This document shows, piece after piece, positions 13,251 to 24,517 of a stretch of 64,000 nt of DNA. Made by a program: the position numbers and the translations under genes. The stretch comes from Malurus cyaneus samueli. Lineage: Eukaryota; Chordata; Aves; Passeriformes; Maluridae. A model generated the notes under the pieces. The model made no database searches. It saw nothing but the letters and a program-made list of their open reading frames with translations, and had not been told where the DNA came from. The first letter of the stretch is position 1, and each line of letters opens with the position of its first letter. The DNA lies in the NCBI GenBank assembly GCA_009741485.1, contig CM019236.1, forward strand, positions 45,600,451 to 45,664,450, read 5' to 3'.

Positions 13251-16200
13251 GGCATGAATAGTGATTTCCACAGCCCCAAGCCTTTAAAAAAAATACTTAT
13301 GACAGCATGTTTGTCAATTTTTTTCCACTGTTGCACGAAACCTCGGTTCTCTTAAAAGTATTAACTACACAGTGCATAACATTTGCATTGTCTAAATCAG
13401 CAGAGATACTTTTACAGTTCACTGAAACAGGGAATATCTTGGAGGCAAAGAAACATGGTGACATTCTCATGTGGCTGCTCAGCTGGCCCTGTAAGCTGTG
13501 CAAATGTTTTGCATTCCTTCTTCATCACCTACACACTCCTTACTAAGGATGAGTGTTGATTCCGCTGGCGCAATTTCCCTTGGTACTAGGTACAGCCTTT
13601 CCACCATTTCTTTCTGTTTCTGCCTTCTGATATTTTTTTTTAATACCTGGGAGTGGTTACAGAACAACATTGTGTGTGTCTTCAACACGTGAAAAGCTCT
13701 CGTGGGTGCCTTTGGTGGAACTGTACCTTTCCTTACATGGGAGTCCAGAATTCAGTTAATGAAAGGGTACTAAATGGGAGGCTGAATCAGAAATATTAAT
13801 GTGCACAAGCACACATATCTAGAAGTAAGTAAAACTTACATATATTCTTCTACAATGGTCAGACTTTACATAAACCCATTAAACCTTCAAGGTTACATTT
13901 TCTTTATCAATAGAGTAGAAATGCCTCAGACTGTGGATTACAGCTTACAGGAGCTTTTGAAGTTACCCTGTTATTTGGATGCTGTAGTAATAGAAATTAA
14001 GATCTTCAGTGCATGGCAGTTCACAACCCCTTGTGGTTTATGATAAACATGACCAATCAGCAAATCAAAGCCTGGAATAAACCACAAACTTGTCTACAAA
14101 CTGTGCTTGGCAAGCTGAAAGCTTGCTTCAAGCAACAAATAGCTGTGAATTGCCAGTGTTAGACAAGAGATCAGTTCTCAGAAGATATGTTTCCAAAACT
14201 GGTTTTCGTGCTGGATGTAGCACCACAGAATGCAACAGTAAGTGGCAAAGAGAGGAAAGGAGCTTTCTGGTTGGAGCAGTATTCTACCTGAGCCTAACAC
14301 TGACTGCAAGATGGATTCCTCACTTCATTTATAGATACATTTATTCTACGAACAGCATTTCAGGGAAAATTGAGATATTTGGCTCAAATTTTAAGCAGTT
14401 GGTTGATTTCATTAGCATATTAGAGTATTTCTCTATCAATAGCTACATGGCAGTGTTTTCAGAAATGTCTCAGCATAACAGAAAACTGCAACAAATGCAT
14501 GCACAGACTAGGCATGCAGCAACACTTTGAAAATGCAGGTTCAGCACAGTATGATTCTCTACATCCTGAGATTCTTAAAGCATCAGAAGTGATAATCAGT
14601 AGCTATTGATACGAACTAATTGCCATTGCTCTTGTATTGCCACTGCCATTATGCTGCTTAACACTAGATGAGCACACAGCAGTCAGCCAGACACGACTGA
14701 ATGTCTGGTCCCTTTTCAAAAAGATACAGAATCTACAGTATCCACACTGACATTATAGTAAGTCAGATGGGCAAGCCATCTGTCAGCTGTGCTAGCTTGA
14801 CTAGCAGTTTTAACTCCCATGGCTGGTGTTTGCCTTGACAGAATAATGATTAGATATTTTTGCTCCCAAACTGGAGGCTAAGCACCTTGCTGGACCATGT
14901 TCCTCTCTTGCTGTGTGGAAGAGGAGGTGCAAAACACCTTTTTTCTGGAAGCAACTGCACTGTGCTCCATAAATGAGAGGCAACTAATGCATGGAAACCA
15001 TGTGTTTAAAGCCAGGCATAAACACAGCATGTGCCACAAACACCTCTGGGCAGACCCAGTGTCACAGGCAGGACTGGCGTCTGTTCCCATCCCGGGAGCA
15101 GATGCTGTCACACACGAGGAGTGGAGATTTTGCAGGAAATTTTGCAGACTGCCCTGAGCACTGAGCTGATAACATGGTGCAGAGGCTTTCAGCTTCTCTA
15201 TCGGTTTTTGGATGCCATGGGATCTGAATGTCCTTTTTCTCAAAGCATCTGCTTTTTGAAATGAACTGTCCGTATGGTTTAAAGCAAGTTTTTAGGGAAA
15301 CAGCTGGATGATGTTTCCTCTAAGAAAAGGGTTTTAGCAATCCCTTCCCAGCCGATCGAATTATATTGGTTTGGTGAAAGTCAAAAAAAAAAAAAAACCC
15401 AACACTGTTTATTGAAAACAAGTGCCTGCATGGTCAAAAATAACCCAAAAACCAAACAAAACAAAAAACAAAACAAAAAAAAAACCAAACTATTGATAGG
15501 TTTTGAACTTAGACCAACACGCCTCCCTGCACTCTCACAACCAGAACAAACAAACCACAAATGCCAGGAAGGGACAAAAATTCAACCAACCAAGTGCTAT
15601 GGAAGAACGAAATTGCGAAAGACTTTGTCGTGAGAGAGGAAGACAGAGTTCTCCCTTTCTTCAGTGCGGCAGTTTGGGGAAGAAAGGAAAGACAATGGGA
15701 ACATGGTGGACCTCTGATGTCTGTCTCCTCCTCGCAGCAGACGAGTGGGTGGATTTAGAATCTTTTGTTGGTTCAGCTTTGCCCGAGATCTGTGGACTCG
15801 CCAAGTCACTTCCACGACTCCCTGAAGGTCACCAGCTGTCTCCCCAGGGATTGTCTGAATTCAGACTAAAACCGAGTTGAACCATTCCAGAAGAAACGAC
15901 AGAAGTCATGGAAGGATTGCTACTGCGGTCCGGGGAAAGGAACTTCTTGCCTAAGCTAACAAAAACTAAAACTGTCACAGCAACATGTTGAAGCTTGTAT
16001 ACCAAAAAGTGCACATAGGAGTGAGGTTTTGAACAAAGCCCAGCCAGAGCTCCCCCAGCTCCCGCCCCTCTCCTGGACTCACCTTAAAGCTTCAGGACAT
16101 ATTTCTGGGCATAAAGTAGATGATCAGGAATAGAGTATCATCATAAAATCGTTCCAAGACAAGGATCTGCTTTTCCTTCATCAGATCCTGGAATCTCAGC
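13251..16200. other. Non-coding; A-rich tracts and a CpG-richer patch
   Basis: No gene is recognised. A-rich simple sequence lies at about 15381-15396 and 15449-15488 (AAAAC units). The segment 15560-15960 has noticeably more CpG than its surroundings and keeps a 125-codon plus-strand frame (15503-15880), but that frame matches nothing I know. A 146-codon plus frame at 14090-14530 also lacks any recognisable domain. Confidence 0.5.
15449..15488. repeat. A-rich (AAAAC)n simple repeat
   Basis: Imperfect AAAAC/AAAACA units on the plus strand. Such A-rich runs are often relics of retroposition, but no source element can be named here. Confidence 0.8.
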
Positions 16201-16202
16201 AT

Positions 16203-16660
16203 TTCATAGAATCATGGAATGGTTTGAGTTGGAAATACCTTAAAAATCACCTAGTTCCAACCCCCTGGCATGGGCAGGGACACATCCCTCTAGCCTGGGT
16301 TGCTCAAAGCCTCATCCAATTTTACCTTGAACACTTGCAGAAATGAGGCATCCACAACACTTCTGGGCAACCTGTTCCAGTGCCTCATTGCCCTCATGGT
16401 AAAGAATATCTTTTTAATATCTAATCTTAACCTATTCTCTAAATTTGAAGCCATTCTCCTTTGTCCTTTTACATGATCTTGTAAAAAGCCCTTCTCCAGG
16501 TTTCCTGTAGGCTGCTTTTAGGTACTGGAAGGTTCTGTAAGGTATCCCTGGAGACTTCTCCGGGGCTCAGAAATGAAACCCTCTCAGTCTGTCTTCATAG
16601 AGGAGGTGCCCCAGCCCTCTGATCATCTTTGTGCCTCTACTGGAGTAATTTCAACAAGCC
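16203..16660 (-). mobile_element. CR1 LINE 3' end, minus orientation
   Basis: The plus strand opens with ATAGAATCATGGAATGG and then GAGTTGGAAATACC, the reverse complement of a CR1 terminus. It continues through CTGGGCAACCTGTTCCAG and CTCCAGCCCTCTGATCATC-like CR1 sequence, here reading CCCCAGCCCTCTGATCATC. It is 5'-truncated and non-coding. Confidence 0.9.
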
Positions 16661-19290
16661 AAATTCTTTCTTTTCTTGGAAGTCTTGTGTTGCATGAGTC
16701 TAATGGGTGAGTGGCATTTTGCTGCTAGCTAAACTGAGGAGTGTTCTTCTGCCCAATAGCTCAGAACCATGAATTTGAATCTGCAGTCAGATCTTGCAGG
16801 AAGTAAGTTGGGAAAGGGGATGTCTTTCACTCAAGGAATCATGATTCCTTCCACCTTCTCTCTGTAGGCCACAAGACAGAGAGGGCTTTTCTTCTAGCAA
16901 GAAAAGTTAAGGAGCTCAGGTATATTTTAGACTTTGGAAATAAAAGGCTGTTGGAGAACACACAATTTCAGACCCAGGATTCATTTGTTGGAAAGCTGAG
17001 CTGTTAGAAACTGAGTCGTTTGCAAACATTTTCACTTATATAAGTATAAGGCCTGTGCTTTCTGACAGAGAAGAAATGGTACTTTTTGCAAATTGTTTCA
17101 TTATCTGCCTCCTAAAAACAGGAATGTCACCGTATATTTAAATGCCTGTCTTTCAGAGGAAGAAAGCCTCTGAAAAAGAAGAGATAATCCTATTTAGAAC
17201 TGTAGTGCTGGTTTGAACATCTTGTGCATTACGGTTTTCAAAAAAATATGGTTTATATGTTCAAGAGATGCAACATTTTGGACTGAGTTTTAAGACAAAT
17301 GGAGAATTTTAAATGTTGGCATTCTTGTGGGAGTTTTTGGCATGCAAGCTGCCTCAGAGAATAACGATAATCAATAGTCATCTTGGTATATGTTTTTTCC
17401 ATTGGGGCACAATTTCAGTATGTCAACCCCAAAAATTGATCCGATATTTTCATCTTGTTGTGCCACTCCGTTTTCCCCTACAGATTGTTTTTACATCTGG
17501 GCTCTTGCTCCCTGAGTACAGGTCAGTCAGAGAGCTCCTGCCATAGCACAGTAGCCAAAGAAGAAACTGAAATGTGGAGTGAAACATAAGCACATATAAG
17601 AAGCTTCACCCGTGGAGTATTTGAGAAACTTTTCCACTAGATCTATGTCTCCAAGGAGCAACACAGAAATGTTCCCAAAAATTCAGACTTTGGCTAAAAC
17701 ATCTCCTTCTCATTTTTGCATGGATTTACATGATCATGTAATTGCAGCAAAACACAGTGTTGTTAGTTAACTTGCCTACAGCGGGAGTTGGTGTATTCTC
17801 TTGCTCTGAATAAACCTGATTGGTCTGCTCACCGCTTGCAGAGGAAGCGGCTTTATTGCCTGAGTGAGGGCTATCAGTACTTTTGTCCAAAATGCAAAAG
17901 GAGAACAAGGTACCCTGGCAGTTACGCATGAATCTTGTTTTGTGAGTTACGCTTGCATAGAAATGAGTGTGATATTAGAGACTGTAAATTACAGGTAGCA
18001 AACGAGACTGAATGAGGCTGATTAGAAACATCTGTTCGTGTACAGATACTTGGCATACATTGTTGTTTTCTGGCAACGAGCAACAAAAGAAATAATAAGT
18101 TGAGGGAGGTTTGGTAGCTGTTTGCTTGCTTGTGGTACTGGATCTCCACTTGTGCTCAGACGCTCATGTTCTAACTTTGAATAACTATTTAGATTCTCTC
18201 TCTAGTTATAAGAAAAAAAAAAAGCTGGCTAGAACATGGCACAATATCCATGATTTTTTCATATTGATACTTAGGACAGACCTGCGAGCTATACAGTCGT
18301 TTAGAAAAAAAACAGGAAATGTTATGAGTCGCATAGGAATGAGATACATGTTGTTCAAACCACCCATACTCTGGCACATTGCAGTTCCTTTTTAAATGTG
18401 AATATCACTGAAAAGGATAAGCCAAGTCACTTTTGCAATATTGCTCTGTTTTAATGCAAAGTGTAAAACAACACCCTGGATCGCATGTGGTACTCCAGCT
18501 TTCCTCAGATGATTGTCACTTTACATGGAACCTCTCAAACATTTCTTCTAGAGAAATAAAATATTCTCTTAAGGGTATTAAATTTTTATTTCTCCTTCTA
18601 AAGCACTGGCTATTAAATGCTACATATATTCCAGGTGGGGTTTTTTCCCTTCTACCTATATAAATGATGAATTATTTTCTTAACACTTCTGCAAAAACTT
18701 TTTGTTACAGTCAACATGATCAATCAAAGAGTAATGCTGTAGGTAACTTGAAACAGTAGGAAGTCAAAGCTTTTGTATTTCATCTTCTGAATGAAAATAC
18801 CAGTTTCAAGTATCAAACTCCTCATTTTTACATTTGGAAAGCCCTCAGTAAGGTAACACCCTAGTCTCAGATGAAGATATTGAGTGGTGAAAGCGTCTTA
18901 TTTCAATTTTTTCCTTATTGGCACTTCACCTTTTTTTTCCCCCCCTTAATTCTAATCCGTTGGTTCTATCTTGAAATATTCAGACAGAATAACCAGTTCT
19001 ACAGTTGAGAAATTATATTGTTAAGGTCTGTAATGACAGTATGATTACTGATCTACTCAAGAGGATATTTACCAATTACTGCCATGGAAACCAGCATAGA
19101 TCTACAAGGACCACCTAATGACTGTAACTGCTACTTGATTCTGGAAATAATTTAATTTCTTTCCCATCATTTCAGATGGTGAGAGAAACTGGTATTGCTT
19201 CATGTCTGCCAAAAAGTTATCGTCGAAAAAAATGTGAGCAATTCCTTGGTGTAGACTTTGCCCTGCACATTCTAATTGCATTATTTGTGA
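16661..19290. other. Non-coding, no recognisable feature
   Basis: AT-rich DNA with only short open frames. No conserved repeat or exon structure is visible to me. Confidence 0.5.
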
Positions 19291-19294
19291 TAGG

Positions 19295-19420
19295 GGTTGA
19301 AATGTCTGGCAGTGGTCACCCTGATCTGGCAAACTGGAGGTGTTGCTCCTAAGTGTGAGACTAATTTAGACTCTCCTTGCAAAAAAGTCTGCCTTCATCT
19401 GCTCTGCCAGCCTGGTTCTC
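19295..19420 (+). repeat. Copy A of an unnamed dispersed repeat pair
   Basis: The core starting GAAATGTCTGGCAGTGGTCA at 19299 recurs in the same orientation at 20777, about 1.48 kb away, as GAAATGTCTGGTAGTGGTCA. Similarity continues with indels through an AAGTCTG...CCAGC tail. It could be a local duplication or two copies of an interspersed family I cannot name. Confidence 0.55.
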
Positions 19421-20770
19421 ACTGTGGTTCATGCAATCCCTTTCTTGAGTGTGGGGAAGGAGGTTTCCAATGTGAGTCTCCTTAGCCAGTGAGTCTCCTA
19501 TCACACATTACATGTCTCTTAGGGGAAAAAGGGTTAAGGAGAGCTAGTTTGTGAGCAGAAAATTAACATTTCCCCTTCTGTCTTTTAGGATGAGAAAATG
19601 GCTCTGAGTACTCAGTCAGGGCTGGCAGAAAGGGCACAAAGCCTGAGGAAGTGGAATGTATTGAGGCCACAAGCAGTCTGACTGAGGGAAAGAAACCTGG
19701 AGCTTCTGCAAGCAGTTTGTAAACTGCTGTTTCTCCGAGACCAGACCTTTGGCTAGTGTAGGTGGCACAGCCTAAGGATTCAGGATCTGGTGCCTCCCTG
19801 AGGTAATTGCTGATTGGGGCCTCGTGGTACTCCAAGAATACAGTTTTCCACTCACACTCATACTGCCATCACATCCCTGCAGTCCTCACACACCACCTGT
19901 GAGAAAAAGTTTTTAAAGGCAAAGTTTTTTTCTAAAAAGCTCTCTTTTGTGTGATGAGAAACGTGCATCATGAAAGAAAGTGTGAGATGAGCTATTCCCT
20001 GTTGTGCTCACCCTGCTGCAGAGAAGAGAGATAGACTTTGGCGACACATCAGCATCATTTGCTTTTTTAATACCGAAAATAGTGAGTTGTGCCATACTCA
20101 CAGGGACATAACAAACACTTCTCCACTCATGATATTGGAGGAAATGTAGTCCTTTTACCCAGGGAGGTTTTGAAGCTCACATCAGAGAAATCTTGTCATG
20201 TGTCTTCTGTTTTCCCTTACAAATTGGTGATGTTAACTCTAGCTACTGTGACAGAAGATTTAAACAATAGCAGTGAAGACACAAGCATAAGGGCACCTCT
20301 GTGACAGAAAATACATTCACTTGACCTTTAGGATGTCAGCTGCCATCATTGTCTCGTGGCTCTAGCTGGGCAGACTACTGGCAGCTAAAGTGGCCAGGTA
20401 TCTGCATTTCAGATCAACAATAAGACCTAGGACAAACCATGTGTGAAAAACTCTTTTATGTATCATTTCCAGTTAATAATTCCTGGAAAACAAACATGTT
20501 ATACATGTTAAGCATTCAAATTATGAAAAGGAAATTGTGTCTCACCTCTGCTGAACATAGGAATTGCCATATAGTGGAGTGCCATGCAAATAATTTATAG
20601 TTAAGAGATGCCTTTGCTGATAAGCTTTGTGGCAAAGAACCCAGACTGGCACTGGCTCCTGTCTTAGGAGGCCTCATTCCCTCTGGGACCTCATCAAACT
20701 GTCCTCTGAAAAATTCAGTTATGCTTCTCTCAAAAGCATAACTGACAGCCTGTCTCTATCAGTGCTGATT
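19421..20770. other. Non-coding spacer between the repeat copies
   Basis: No gene, RNA or named repeat is recognised between the two related copies. Open frames are short and without motifs. Confidence 0.45.
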
Positions 20771-20774
20771 TGGG

Positions 20775-20915
20775 TGGAAATGTCTGGTAGTGGTCATCCT
20801 GCTCGAGCAAACTGGAGATGTTTTCCTCCTAGCTCCAATGGCCTTCCCAAACTTCTCGTCTAAACTTACTGATAACAAGTCTGTACTCATTTGTTCCTGT
20901 GCCAGCATCATGTTT
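20775..20915 (+). repeat. Copy B of an unnamed dispersed repeat pair
   Basis: This is the direct-orientation relative of the copy at 19295-19420. The alignable core of about 52 bases differs at roughly eight positions by eye. This copy has an extra stretch (around CCAATGGCCTTCCC) relative to copy A. Confidence 0.55.
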
Positions 20916-22165
20916 TAGCTCAAAAAGTTCCTCACCCAACACAACATTTTTACAGAAAGTAATCAACTGCCTTCAAGCCTTCTCTTGAAAGAAGGGAAGA
21001 AACAACTACACACTTTTTGTCTGCTTTCAGAAGATCTGACTCTGCCAGAACCCTGACTGTAGCACTGGGCAGTACAGGAAGTATTAGGAATTGTCTGAAA
21101 CCAGGTTTGCTTCAAATCTTAAGTTCAGGTTTCTGAACCACATGCTGTCTTTCAATTTTGTAATTGTTTTTTCCTCTATTGAATTTTTCCATCTAATCTC
21201 ATATTTTATCATCCAGGATAGTGTGAGTGGCATGAGGAAACAGTTCTATCTCAGTTGTGAACTTGTAATAAGCTGATTTCTTTCAGCGATGTCATGAATG
21301 AGTGATTTAGGTAATTTAGAGAATCACCATTGAAGGTACTGGCAAAAGTACGAATATAAATTTGTGAAAGTGTGACTTCATGAAGTTTGGTGGCAAGGTT
21401 CACTCTATTATCTTTTATATAGATAAAGCATACATAAGACATGAAGCATACGTAAAACAAATGGATAAGAATCAGTTTAGAATGATTTACACATAGAGTG
21501 AGGATGCAAAAGGATAAATACACAAAAGACAACGGGAGACCCTCCTGCTGATCCCTGAAGTTGAGTGAGGACCCCCCTTGTTTTCCAAACTCCTGATGGA
21601 GCCTCGGTATAGCTGAGCACCATCTTAGCCCCAGCATTCTGGTCAACGGTTTTTGTCTAAAAGATTTGGCAGTGCATATTCATTGACAAATTTAACATTT
21701 AGAAAGAGGTGCAACAGGATTTGCTACAATTGCAGCCGAGACTTGACAATAGTTTCAAGGTGGCAAGACTCATACTGTACCCAAGAGAGGGTAGGTATTT
21801 AGATCAATTTAGACACACAGAGAGGTGTATATGGAAATACAATAAAAGGTACCTGTCAAGGCTCACACCTTTGATGAGCTTTCAGTGATTGTCCTGAGTT
21901 CTCAAACCTGTGAATTGGTGACCCCCAAGAGACCCCAAGGGAGGTGCTGCTGCAGCCACTGCAGCCCTGGAAAGCTCCAAGGGCCTCACTCAGGACTGTT
22001 GTTCATAGTGCTGCAAGTTCCTTGGCTCCAGTCGTCAGTCAGTCTCCATGCTGGCCTCAGTCCAGTTCAGTAATTATCCTCAAAACTTCAGTAACAATAA
22101 TATTATTCCACTTGGGCTGTGATTCAGGCAAGTAATGTTCCAAGGCTTTCAGGGTTATGTCTTGG
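20916..22165. other. Non-coding, no recognisable feature
   Basis: No named repeat or gene is seen. A 131-codon minus-strand frame at 21251-21646 has no recognisable domain and I do not call it a gene. Confidence 0.45.
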
Positions 22166-22198
22166 TTATCTTTTGTCCCTTTCCTTGGTTAAACCACA

Positions 22199-22534
22199 GA
22201 ATTTCCTGCTATGGACCAGGATAAGATATTTCTGATGAGTTCAAGGGGAGATTCATTTGTTGCTGACCCTGGAGCAACAATCAAGGACAAAGGCTTACAA
22301 GGATTCCTGAGATCTCAGAGCAACCTAGGAAACAGCAGGAATGCACCATCACATGTGCTAGAAATCTCAGATAAAATGGTGAATTTAAATGAGCTACAGA
22401 TTAGCTTGTCTGAAAGTAGACTGAAAAACCAAATTACACTGCTTCATACCTGGATATCAATTTGGTATTTTGGCTTATTCATATTAATAATCTCTGGTTT
22501 TATCCTTCTTGTTACAGGGACATGGAATAAATAG
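22199..22534 (+). CDS. Unidentified exon-like ORF with C-terminal membrane segment
   Basis: A pyrimidine-rich run ending TTAAACCACAG at 22199 is a good splice acceptor. The open frame after it contains an ATG at 22211 and runs 107 codons to a TAG at 22532-22534. The protein is polar at first (rich in Ser, Asp, Lys). It ends in a strongly hydrophobic stretch, WYFGLFILIISGFILL, of the right length for one membrane span, with only a few residues (VTGTWNK) after it, as in tail-anchored or type I membrane proteins. An AATAAA overlaps the stop codon and another lies near 22663, so a terminal exon is conceivable. I do not recognise the protein. It could be a cellular gene's last exon, a remnant of an old retroviral envelope tail, or chance. 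Function is unknown. Confidence 0.3.
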   Translation, partial: EFPAMDQDKIFLMSSRGDSFVADPGATIKDKGLQGFLRSQSNLGNSRNAPSHVLEISDKMVNLNELQISLSESRLKNQITLLHTWISIWYFGLFILIISGFILLVTGTWNK

Positions 22535-22735
22535 AATTAAAATAAGGAAAAAAGAAATTAAATAATTTATCACTGTAGTATAATTTCCCTGGTATTACAA
22601 ATCTCCCACTCTTCACTTAGTCTTGTGGAAAACAGTATCTTCTCTCCTACTGAACTGATTGCAATAAATATAAACGTTAACCTAAAGATACACTGATATC
22701 CAGATTTTTTAAATCCTGGCCATTATCACATCTCC

Positions 22736-23310
22736 TTTTTTTTTTTTTTGTTGAGGAAAAGGGGGGGAGGATCTTCTTGTTTATGGGAGGTGCTAGTTGT
22801 TGTGGTACCCTGTGGTGTGGTGGGTTCTGACAAATGAATTCTTTATGGTAGTGCCGGGACGTGTTTCTGGCCTGCTGGTTTATCATATATTGTTTTTGTA
22901 ATTCAGGAATCTTTATTGGTGCTTGCTGGAACATTTGCCACTGGTGGTCTTCCCTGTATATCAGGGGGCAGTGTAGAAAATTTCCAACAGGTCTGGGCAG
23001 GAATTTGTATTTTGATCTGGCGCCGGAGTTTTCATGTACTTTTATGTCAAGCTCTACTTGGCTTGTGATTGGATTATTAAGGTAGTCATTGTCTGCCTGC
23101 TTTGTGCGGGTCGTGGACCCCGAACTTACGCGGTGCTAGCTGTCTGGTTTGTGTTTTCAATGGATGAGCAATGCCGATTTGATGTCCCGTGTTTCGTTGG
23201 GTTGTGCCGGGTTTTCGGTTGTTCTGGAGTTGGATCCTTAATAGTGGACTTGAGATGGGATGCGTGGTGAAAATGAGTTTTTTTCTGATGTTGTGTGGGG
23301 GAACTCCGTC
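22736..23310. other. Unidentified CpG-richer block after a purine tract
   Basis: A T-run (22736-22749) is followed by the purine tract GAGGAAAAGGGGGGGAGG at about 22754. Then come roughly 450 bases with clearly more CpG dinucleotides than the flanks, and a T18-class run begins at about 23327. The composition suggests an insertion of foreign or retroviral type, or a small CpG island, but there is no diagnostic sequence. Confidence 0.35.
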
Positions 23311-23326
23311 TTTGGACTTGTTGCTG

Positions 23327-23352
23327 TTTTTTTTTTTTTTTTTTCTTTTTCA
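23327..23352. repeat. Poly-T tract
   Basis: A run of about 18 T followed by CTTTTTCAG. It may be a relic of minus-strand retroposition or simply a homopolymer; no element is attached that I can name. Confidence 0.8.
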
Positions 23353-23617
23353 GGGAACCAAAGATTGGGCTTTGTCAGATATTCAGGTTTTGTTGCTTCT
23401 GCTTTTATCTGTGTTTTTTGTTCTCGTATTTTCCACGTGTTTCCATCTATTATAGCGATGGCAAGTATCTATTTTTTCTAGTTTCTAAGCCAGCAACTTT
23501 GGATCTGGCAGTGCGAACAAGTGCAAACAGCAAGTAGAAATTTAGGTTGAAAACTGAAGTGGTAAATGTCAATGATGTCTAATTAATTATGTTCTTATTT
23601 CTGATTCTATTCTACAG

Positions 23618-23847
23618 CTGTGCTTAGGCGAACTCAAGACATACTCAGGAATATGGAAAGGGCCACTGTAGTGATCCTGAACAGAAGATTATTGCTCAGA
23701 GCTAATGATCCCCAAAACAGCAATCCTGTGTACATCCTGGACAGCACTGTAATGCACTATGCAGAATGCAAGCCTTGGCCTTCAGTCCTGAAGGGTTTGA
23801 CTTTTGCTGGGAAGTGTGAGACCTGGCATGTTGCAAATGGTATGGGG
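23618..23847 (+). CDS. Unidentified exon-like open segment
   Basis: A pyrimidine-rich tract ending ATTCTACAG precedes an open frame of about 76 codons, followed by a donor-like GGG/GTAAGAG near 23847. The reading includes residues such as CKPWPSVLKGL and CETWHVANG. I recognise no domain. It lies immediately upstream of a solo LTR, so it could be an exon of an unknown plus-strand transcript, host sequence flanking an insertion, or chance. There is no ATG start of its own in good context. Confidence 0.22.
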
Positions 23848-23866
23848 TAAGAGGTGGATTCTTGCC

Positions 23867-24517
23867 TGTTTTTTGCTGGGATTGAGTTACTTTTTATCTT
23901 AATTTAATCTTAATAATTAATTTAATCTTAATAAGTTTAATAAGTTTATTTAATCTTAATAGAGATAGCACAGGTACAGGGCTGTGTTTTGGATTCAGCA
24001 GGAGAATAATGCTGGTAACACAGTGATATTTTAGCTGTTGTTAAGCAGTTCTTGCTCTGAATAAAAGACTTTTCATTTTCCCATGCTCTGCCACGTGAGC
24101 AGGTGCACAAGAAACCGGGAGAGAACACAGCCAGGACAGCTGATGTGAGCCAGACAAAGGGATTTTCCATTTCATGGAGTGTCATGCTCGGTGTATAAAC
24201 TGGGGGGAGCTGGCCAGGTGTCACCAGTCACTGCTCAGGGATGGGCTGGGCACCGATCAGCAGGTGGTGTGCAATTGTATTGTGCATCACTTGTTTTTCT
24301 TCAGCTGTATTCCTTTTTTCTCTCTCCTTTTCATTGCTATTGTCGTTGTCATTATGATGACAATAATGATGGTATTTACTTTGTTTCAATTATTAAACCG
24401 TTGTTACCTCAACCCACAAATTTTGCCTCTTTCTTCCAATCCTTTTTCCCATCCCACCATGGGGAGGGGTGTGAGTGGACAGCTGCATGGTACTTATTTT
24501 GGGGTGAAACCATAACA
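23867..24517 (+). mobile_element. Solo LTR of an avian endogenous retrovirus
   Basis: The segment begins TGTTTTTTGCTGGGATTGAG and ends GGTGAAACCATAACA, giving the TG...CA ends of a retroviral LTR. Internal landmarks in order are GACAGCTGATGTGAGCC, a GTATAAACTGGGG TATA-like promoter near 24192, and a TATTAAACCG poly(A)-signal region near 24394 followed by CTCAACCCAC. These match a family widespread in bird genomes. There is no internal region next to it, so it is a solo LTR left by recombination. Clear target-site duplications are not visible. An AT-rich repeat has expanded inside it (see 23896-23962). It has promoter and poly(A) elements in the plus direction but no coding capacity. Confidence 0.82.
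23896..23962. repeat. TTTAATCTTAATAA tandem units inside the LTR
   Basis: The motif TTAATTTAATCTTAATAA and shortened versions repeat about three times, interrupting the LTR between its 5' end and the ACAGGGCTGTGTTTTGG block. This is a local tandem expansion within a retroviral sequence. Confidence 0.75.

Noticed and set aside
23019..23030. TGGCGCCGGAG as a retroviral primer-binding site
   Set aside because: Only the first seven bases fit, the following bases do not, and no LTR end lies directly upstream.
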